Assembly: GCA_018110825.1 (NCBI GenBank)
Contig: JAGBCL010000093.1
Coordinates: 1-64,000, forward strand
Length of the DNA: 64,000 nt
DNA from: Oscillospiraceae bacterium
GTDB lineage: Bacteria > Bacillota > Clostridia > Oscillospirales > Ruminococcaceae
Reading direction: 5' to 3'
A program made the translations under genes and the position numbers. Within the stretch, counting starts at the first letter, position 1; every line of letters begins with the position of its first letter. A model generated the notes under the pieces. That model was not told where the DNA came from. It did no database searches and saw only the letters and a list, made by a program, of their open reading frames with translations. Positions 59,022 through 64,000 of the stretch are shown here, in pieces.

Positions 59022-60119
59022 ATGGCTGAAGGCAGCGGCGGCGAAAAAACCGAAAAGGCGACCGCCCATAAACGAAGTGAACAACGTAAAGAAGGTAATG
59101 TAATGCAAAGTAAGGATGTCGTTTCGGCGGCATCAATACTGTTGTTGTTTTTCGCGTTAAGACTTACTATTCAGCTTGCATACCGCGTTATAACTGATGA
59201 TATGAGCTACTGGCTCGCACAGTCAGGTCACGGTATGGATAACAACGGCACACAGATAGAGGGAATGGATGTTGCTCCGAAGCTTATTCTTGAAATTGGC
59301 AAAACCGTTTTGCTTGCAGGAGGACCGCTTCTCTTAATATCAATGATTGTGCCGATAATCGCTTCAGGTATACAGACGAGATTTATTTTCTCGACCAAAA
59401 GCTTTGAATTCAAACTTGACAAGCTTAATCCTATCAATGGCATAAAGAGAATGTTTTCTCTGAGTGCTTTGTTTGAACTTGCGAAATCAATTATAAAGCT
59501 GGTTATCCTTGGTGCTGTCGTGTACAGCGAAATCAAGGGCAGAATCAGCGAAATGTCAAGATTGCTCCAGTATGAAATAGAAATCGGTATCGTTTATGTT
59601 GCTGATACGGTTTTTGCAATCTGCATGAAGCTGGCGGCAATATTTGTTGCAATTGCAGCAGTTGACTTCCTGTATCAGAAATACAAATGGGAAAAGGACA
59701 TGATGATGACCAAGCAGGAGGTCAAGGAAGAATATAAACAACTGGAAGGCGACCCTCAGATTAAGGGTAAACGCCGCCAGAAGCAGCAGCAGATGGCTAT
59801 GGCAAGAATGATGCAGGCAGTTCCCGAAGCGGACGTCATCATCAGGAACCCTACCCACTTTGCGGTTGCAATCAAATACGACGAAAATGAGGACCGTGCA
59901 CCGATTGTTGTTGCGAAAGGTGCTGATAAGGTCGCTTTCAGAATTATAGATAAAGCGGAGGAACACAACGTCAAGATTGTGGAAAATGTTCCGCTGGCAA
60001 GAGGACTGTATAAGTCCGTAGATATCGGAAGGGAAATCCCTTATGAGTTTTACCACGCTGTCGCTGAGGTTCTGGCATTTGTATACGGCCTGAACGGCAA
60101 GACGCCGAAAGGTATGTAG
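59022..60119 (+). CDS. flhB: Flagellar export switch protein FlhB
   Basis: The 365-residue product has a charged N-terminus (GEKTEKATAHKRSEQRKEGNV), four membrane helices and the self-cleaving cytoplasmic domain. The cleavage motif is N-P-T-H, with the cut between Asn276 and Pro277. It changes export from hook to filament subunits together with FliK. AAAGGAG lies 6 bases upstream. Confidence 0.97.
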   Translation: MAEGSGGEKTEKATAHKRSEQRKEGNVMQSKDVVSAASILLLFFALRLTIQLAYRVITDDMSYWLAQSGHGMDNNGTQIEGMDVAPKLILEIGKTVLLAGGPLLLISMIVPIIASGIQTRFIFSTKSFEFKLDKLNPINGIKRMFSLSALFELAKSIIKLVILGAVVYSEIKGRISEMSRLLQYEIEIGIVYVADTVFAICMKLAAIFVAIAAVDFLYQKYKWEKDMMMTKQEVKEEYKQLEGDPQIKGKRRQKQQQMAMARMMQAVPEADVIIRNPTHFAVAIKYDENEDRAPIVVAKGADKVAFRIIDKAEEHNVKIVENVPLARGLYKSVDIGREIPYEFYHAVAEVLAFVYGLNGKTPKGM

Positions 60120-60156
60120 GCGGCAGTTCAGATAGAAAGGCAGGCTGCGTTATACC

Positions 60157-62232
60157 GTGAAAAATATATTGAATAACTCGGTAACGGTATTCGTTATCCT
60201 GGCAATATTCCTGATTATCATTCCGCTGCCCACATGGCTGCTGGACATGCTTTTCGTTGTAAATATTGCGCTGTCACTGGTTATTCTTCTTTTTACAATG
60301 TACATCAAGGAGCCTCTTGAATTTTCAATTTTCCCGTCAATGCTCCTTATTACAACAATTTTCAGACTCGGTCTGAACATCTCTTCAACTCGTCTTATCC
60401 TGATGAATCAGGGTAATGCGGGGCAGATTGTTGCTTCGTTCGGTCAATTCGTAATGGGCGGTAACGCCGTTATCGGATTTATCGTGTTCATACTTATTAC
60501 CGTTGTTCAGATGCTCGTTGTTACAAAGGGTGCTGAACGAGTTGCTGAAGTAACAGCAAGATTTACCCTCGATGCTATGCCGGGTAAGCAGATGGCTATC
60601 GATGCCGACCTCAACTCTGGTATCATCACCGAGGACGAGGCAAAAATCCGCCGTCAGAAAATCCAGCGTGAGTCCGACTTTTTCGGCGCTATGGACGGTG
60701 CTTCCAAGTTCGTTAAGGGTGACGCAACTTTCTCTATCGTTGCCGCAATCGTTAACCTGCTGGGCGGTGCGGTTATGGGTCTCGTTTTTGACGGAATGGA
60801 ATTTATGGAGGTTCTCAGCGTTTATTCGCTTGCAACAGTTGGTGATGGTCTTTGTTCTCAGGTTCCTGCTCTCCTGATTTCCACATCAATGGGTATGATT
60901 GTTACACGTTCCGCTTCCGAGGACACCCTCAACTCTGATATCAAGAATCAGATGAGTGCACAGCCTCTTGTAATGCTTATCGCAGGCGGCGTAATGATTA
61001 TAATGATGCTTATTCCTGGATTCCCGAAGATTCAGCTTCTGGTTCTGGGTTCTGCACTTATTGCGTTGGGTGTTGTTCTTCTTCGTACACAGAAGCGGAC
61101 TGCCGTTCAGACAGATGCGGCTGCGCAGGAAATGGCTGCCAACAAGGAAGTCCTTTCCGAAATGGAATATTATAAAGATATTGACAACGTTTATAAGCTG
61201 CTTAATGTTGAACCGATTGAAATGGAATTCGGCTACAGCCTTATTCCGCTTGCGGACGAGAATTCAGGCGGTACGCTTATCGAGCGTGTCGTAATTTTCA
61301 GAAAACAGTTTGCTATGGATATGGGTATGGTATTCCCGTCGGTACGAATGACCGATAACCAGCATATCAACCCTAACCAGTATGTTATAAAAATCAAGGG
61401 TGAAGTTGTCGCTCAGGCTGAAATCCTTATGGACCACTACCTCGCTCTGGACAGCGGAAGTGTTACAAAGGAAGTTGACGGTATCGATACCGTTGAGCCG
61501 GCGTTCAATATCCCCGCTAAGTGGATTTCCGAGCAGAATAAGCTTCGTGCGGAAATCGCAGGCTATACGCTTATCGACCCGACATCTGTTATTATTACGC
61601 ATTTGTCGGAAATTATAAAGAATTACTCCCATGAGTTGCTTTCAAGACAGGACGTAAAGACCATGCTTGATAAGCTGAAGCAAACAAATCCCACAATCGT
61701 TGAGGATATTGTTCCAAGCGTTGTTTCTCCTGCTTATCTGCAAAAGGTTCTCTGCCTGCTGCTTAAAGAAGGCGTGCCAATCCGTGACTTACAGACAATC
61801 CTTGAAACAATTGCGGATAACCAGCATAATATGAAGGATGTTGACATAACAACCGAGTATGTCCGTCAGGCTCTCAAGAGAACAATCACACGCCGTTTTT
61901 CCGACGGCGGTCAGATACGAGTTCTTACTCTCGATACCGAAACAGAAAACAAGATTGTTGCTTCGGTAAAGAAGTCCGAGCAGGGTTCCTACCTTGCTAT
62001 GGACCCACAGACAATTCAGGTGCTTATTGCTTCGCTCAATGAGCAGATTGACAAGGTTAAAGACGTTGTTCCTATGCCGATTGTACTTACATCACCTATC
62101 GTGCGTATCTATTTCAAGAAGCTGATTGACCAGTTTATTCCGAACGTTACGGTGCTTTCATTCAGCGAAATCGATAATTCCGTTCAGATTCAGGCGGTGG
62201 GTAATGTTACAATTGAAGGCGCTATGGTCTGA
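60157..62232 (+). CDS. flhA: Flagellar export gate protein FlhA
   Basis: The 691-residue product has eight membrane helices (first 320 residues, including STRLILMNQGNAGQIVASFGQFVMGGN and the loop MPGKQMAIDADLNSGIITEDEAKIRR). The large cytoplasmic ring domain contains YTLIDPTSVIITHLSEIIKNYSHELLSRQDV. It starts at GTG 60157; the nearest ribosome-like site (GAAAGGCAGG) is rather far away. The sigma-28 gene follows directly. Confidence 0.97.
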   Translation: MKNILNNSVTVFVILAIFLIIIPLPTWLLDMLFVVNIALSLVILLFTMYIKEPLEFSIFPSMLLITTIFRLGLNISSTRLILMNQGNAGQIVASFGQFVMGGNAVIGFIVFILITVVQMLVVTKGAERVAEVTARFTLDAMPGKQMAIDADLNSGIITEDEAKIRRQKIQRESDFFGAMDGASKFVKGDATFSIVAAIVNLLGGAVMGLVFDGMEFMEVLSVYSLATVGDGLCSQVPALLISTSMGMIVTRSASEDTLNSDIKNQMSAQPLVMLIAGGVMIIMMLIPGFPKIQLLVLGSALIALGVVLLRTQKRTAVQTDAAAQEMAANKEVLSEMEYYKDIDNVYKLLNVEPIEMEFGYSLIPLADENSGGTLIERVVIFRKQFAMDMGMVFPSVRMTDNQHINPNQYVIKIKGEVVAQAEILMDHYLALDSGSVTKEVDGIDTVEPAFNIPAKWISEQNKLRAEIAGYTLIDPTSVIITHLSEIIKNYSHELLSRQDVKTMLDKLKQTNPTIVEDIVPSVVSPAYLQKVLCLLLKEGVPIRDLQTILETIADNQHNMKDVDITTEYVRQALKRTITRRFSDGGQIRVLTLDTETENKIVASVKKSEQGSYLAMDPQTIQVLIASLNEQIDKVKDVVPMPIVLTSPIVRIYFKKLIDQFIPNVTVLSFSEIDNSVQIQAVGNVTIEGAMV

Positions 62233-62268
62233 AATAAACAGGAGTAACGTTCAACGGAGGTGAGTTTT

Positions 62269-63033
62269 GTGGCTGATATAGATAAGGACGCTAAGGCGCT
62301 TCTGCTTTTGAAATACAAGGAAACCGGCGACAAGGCTCTCCGAAATGGTGTTATCCTTGCGTATATGAATATCGTTAAGTATGCGGCTATGTCTACAAGA
62401 AATATGTATCTGAAATTTGCCGAAACCGACGATATAATCAATGAGGCTACAATTGCACTTATGGGTGCAGTTGACAGCTTCGACCCTGCTAAGGGTGTCA
62501 AGTTTGAAACTTATGCGTCAATCAAGGTCAGAGGTGCAATCATCGACTTTATCAGAAGTCAGGATTTCGTCCCGAGAACCATAAGACGTTTTGCAAAGGA
62601 ATATGATGCAGCATATTCCATTCTCTACAGCGAGCTTGACCGTGAACCTACTTCTCAGGAAATTGCAGACTATATGAAGCTTCCTGTTGCAAAACTGGAA
62701 AGCTGCACTGCTCAGGCTGCAGCGGCACAGACACTTTCCTTTGAGGAAATGGTTATGGACGGCGGCTTTGATATCCCCGATAAGGCTGATGAGGACGGTA
62801 TGTGGTCTGCGGAAGCAGGAATCCACAGACAGGAAAAAATGAAATATCTTGCGGACGCTATCCGCTCACTCAAGGACAGAGAGCGTCTGGTTATTACACT
62901 TTATTATTACGAAAAACTGAGATTTTCCGATATAGGAAAGGTTCTGGACGTTTCTGAAAGCCGCGTATGTCAGATTCATTCGCAGGCTGTTACAAAGATG
63001 AAAAAATATATGACAGATAATTTTGATATATAG
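62269..63033 (+). CDS. fliA: RNA polymerase sigma-28 factor (FliA/SigD)
   Basis: The 254-residue flagellar sigma factor has regions 2 (MNIVKYAAMSTRNM, FETYASIKVRGAIIDFIRSQDFVPRTIRR), 3 and 4 (SLKDRERLVITLYYYEKLRFSDIGKVLDVSESRVCQIHSQAV). It recognises TAAA-N15-CCGATAT promoters, one of which lies at 40296. The GTG at 62269 has GGAGG 8 bases upstream; the GTG at 62260 overlaps that site. Confidence 0.96.
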   Translation: MADIDKDAKALLLLKYKETGDKALRNGVILAYMNIVKYAAMSTRNMYLKFAETDDIINEATIALMGAVDSFDPAKGVKFETYASIKVRGAIIDFIRSQDFVPRTIRRFAKEYDAAYSILYSELDREPTSQEIADYMKLPVAKLESCTAQAAAAQTLSFEEMVMDGGFDIPDKADEDGMWSAEAGIHRQEKMKYLADAIRSLKDRERLVITLYYYEKLRFSDIGKVLDVSESRVCQIHSQAVTKMKKYMTDNFDI

Positions 63034-63043
63034 GAGGAAATTT

Positions 63044-63799
63044 ATGCTCAGAGGTTATTACACCGCCGCTAATGGTATGATTAACGAGCAGAGAATACTC
63101 AATGTAATTACAAATAATATGGCAAACGCCAAAACAGCAGGCTATAAGTCTGATGAGGCTATTCCTACAACCTTTGCTGAGGAGCTCCTCCTTATCAGAG
63201 GCGACCATAGTGAAACAGGTACAATCCGTTACCGCACAATCAACCATACTTTTACCGACCTCGAACAGGGTACTTTCGAAAATACCGGTTCACGTCTTGA
63301 TATGGCAATCGTGGGCAACGTTTATTTCAATATCGAAGACCGCCGCAGCGGCGAAACACTTCTCAGCAGAAACGGTCAGTTTACTATAAACAGCGAGGGT
63401 TACCTTACTCTCGGTTCAAGCGGCTATGTTCTTGATGGAAATGGACAGAGAATTCAGCTCGGAACAGCTGACTTTTCAGTTGACCGTTTCGGAACAATTA
63501 CCGTTGATGACGGACGTGTGTTTGACCTCGGTCTGACCTATATTGCTGCAGGTACAGATATCGAAAAGGTTGATGATAACCTTATGCGTCCATACGACGG
63601 AACCGCTTTCGGAGTTGTTCCCGCAGACGAAAGCTACGAAATCAGACAAGGCTGGTATGAGCGTTCAAATGTTGATGTTGCCGAAGAAACCATTAAGGCA
63701 ATGGATTCTCAGCACGTTTTTACAGCTTGCAGTACAGCACTCAAAATCATCAATACCGTAAACCAGATTGCGGCAAATGATTTGTCAAGAGTAAACTAA
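63044..63799 (+). CDS. Flagellar basal-body rod protein (FlgF/FlgG family)
   Basis: The 251-residue distal rod or hook-rod-type protein has YYTAANGMINEQRILNVITNNMANAKTAGYKS at the N-terminus, LDMAIVGNVYFNI in the middle, and NVDVAEETIKAMDSQHVFTACSTALKIIN at the C-terminus. Bacillus has two such genes (flhO, flhP); this is probably the first. AGGAGG lies upstream of the ATG at 63044. Exact naming as FlgF or FlgG is not possible from one sequence. Confidence 0.93.
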   Translation: MLRGYYTAANGMINEQRILNVITNNMANAKTAGYKSDEAIPTTFAEELLLIRGDHSETGTIRYRTINHTFTDLEQGTFENTGSRLDMAIVGNVYFNIEDRRSGETLLSRNGQFTINSEGYLTLGSSGYVLDGNGQRIQLGTADFSVDRFGTITVDDGRVFDLGLTYIAAGTDIEKVDDNLMRPYDGTAFGVVPADESYEIRQGWYERSNVDVAEETIKAMDSQHVFTACSTALKIINTVNQIAANDLSRVN

Positions 63800-63818
63800 G
63801 GAAAGGATTTGAACAGCT

Positions 63819-64000
63819 ATGAGTAAAATCGGTTATCATACCGCCGCATCAGGTGTAATGGCGTATCAGATGGCACTGGACATTACCGCAAATAATATGG
63901 CTAACGTAAACACAAATGGCTTCAAGGCTTCAAGACCTTCCTTTGCAGATTTGCTTTACACCGAAAGAAACAACGAAAATGAGGAAACTCAGTTTGGCCA
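63819..64000 (+). CDS. Second FlgF/FlgG-family rod protein, cut by the window end
   Basis: Only the first 60 codons are inside the window. They read SKIGYHTAASGVMAYQMALD and then ITANNMANVNTNGFKASRPSF, the rod-protein N-terminal motif. AAAGGA lies 12 bases upstream of the ATG. It follows the first rod gene by 19 bp and would be the second rod protein (FlgG or FlhP type). Confidence 0.92.
   Translation, partial: MSKIGYHTAASGVMAYQMALDITANNMANVNTNGFKASRPSFADLLYTERNNENEETQFG

Noticed and set aside
1-64000. Insertion sequence, prophage or plasmid genes
   Set aside because: No transposase, integrase, recombinase, phage structural or replication gene was found in any frame; only small palindromic repeats are present.

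Overview
The window looks like a chromosomal segment of a motile, fermentative Gram-positive bacterium of the Clostridia, most likely a Ruminococcus-type member of the Oscillospiraceae. This is inferred from gene content and not tested by search. The basis is: many lipobox lipoproteins with Thr/Glu-rich stalks, strong AGGAGG-type ribosome sites, -35/-10 boxes 17 bp apart, plant or host glycan enzymes (GH5-like, GH95, GH130, type I pullulanase), an ECF sigma factor with a DUF4179-like partner, and a clostridial-type flagellar gene order.

Layout. 1-300: tRNA-Asn and tRNA-Lys. 359-9750: mostly surface lipoproteins, including three related acidic ones (one with a duplicated domain), a NodB-type deacetylase, a cytidylate-kinase-like protein and a GH5-like glycosidase. 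9883-15300: an XRE/AbrB-type regulator with an ABC exporter, a lipoprotein, a Cys/Pro-rich protein, an HD hydrolase and rsmE. 15700-25400: GH95, DUF6440, an ECF sigma/anti-sigma pair, GH130, pullulanase, purine nucleoside phosphorylase and a membrane phosphoesterase. 25400-39465: a complete ornithine-to-arginine set (argG, argH, argC, argJ, argB, argD, argF) interleaved with lipoproteins, small membrane proteins and a broken four-helix-bundle gene. 39700-64000: a long flagellar cluster running in one direction (flgB, flgC, fliE-fliK, flgD, flgE, flbD, motA, motB, fliM, fliY, cheY, fliO-fliR, flhB, flhA, fliA and two rod genes), cut by the window end.

How the parts work together. The arg genes encode the acetyl-cycle route in which ArgJ recycles the acetyl group. 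argG and argC share an ArgR-operator-like motif in their upstream regions. The flagellar genes supply the basal body, export apparatus, stator, switch and sigma-28. A sigma-28-type promoter just upstream of flgC suggests feedback onto the basal-body genes.

The most unusual material is intergenic. Several gaps hold runs of back-to-back hairpins. Two distant gaps carry one homologous element in opposite orientations, with base changes on both sides of the stems. A second repeat family starts exactly at the TAA stop codon of four genes, and two inverted copies of it bracket the four-helix-bundle pseudogene between argC and argJ.
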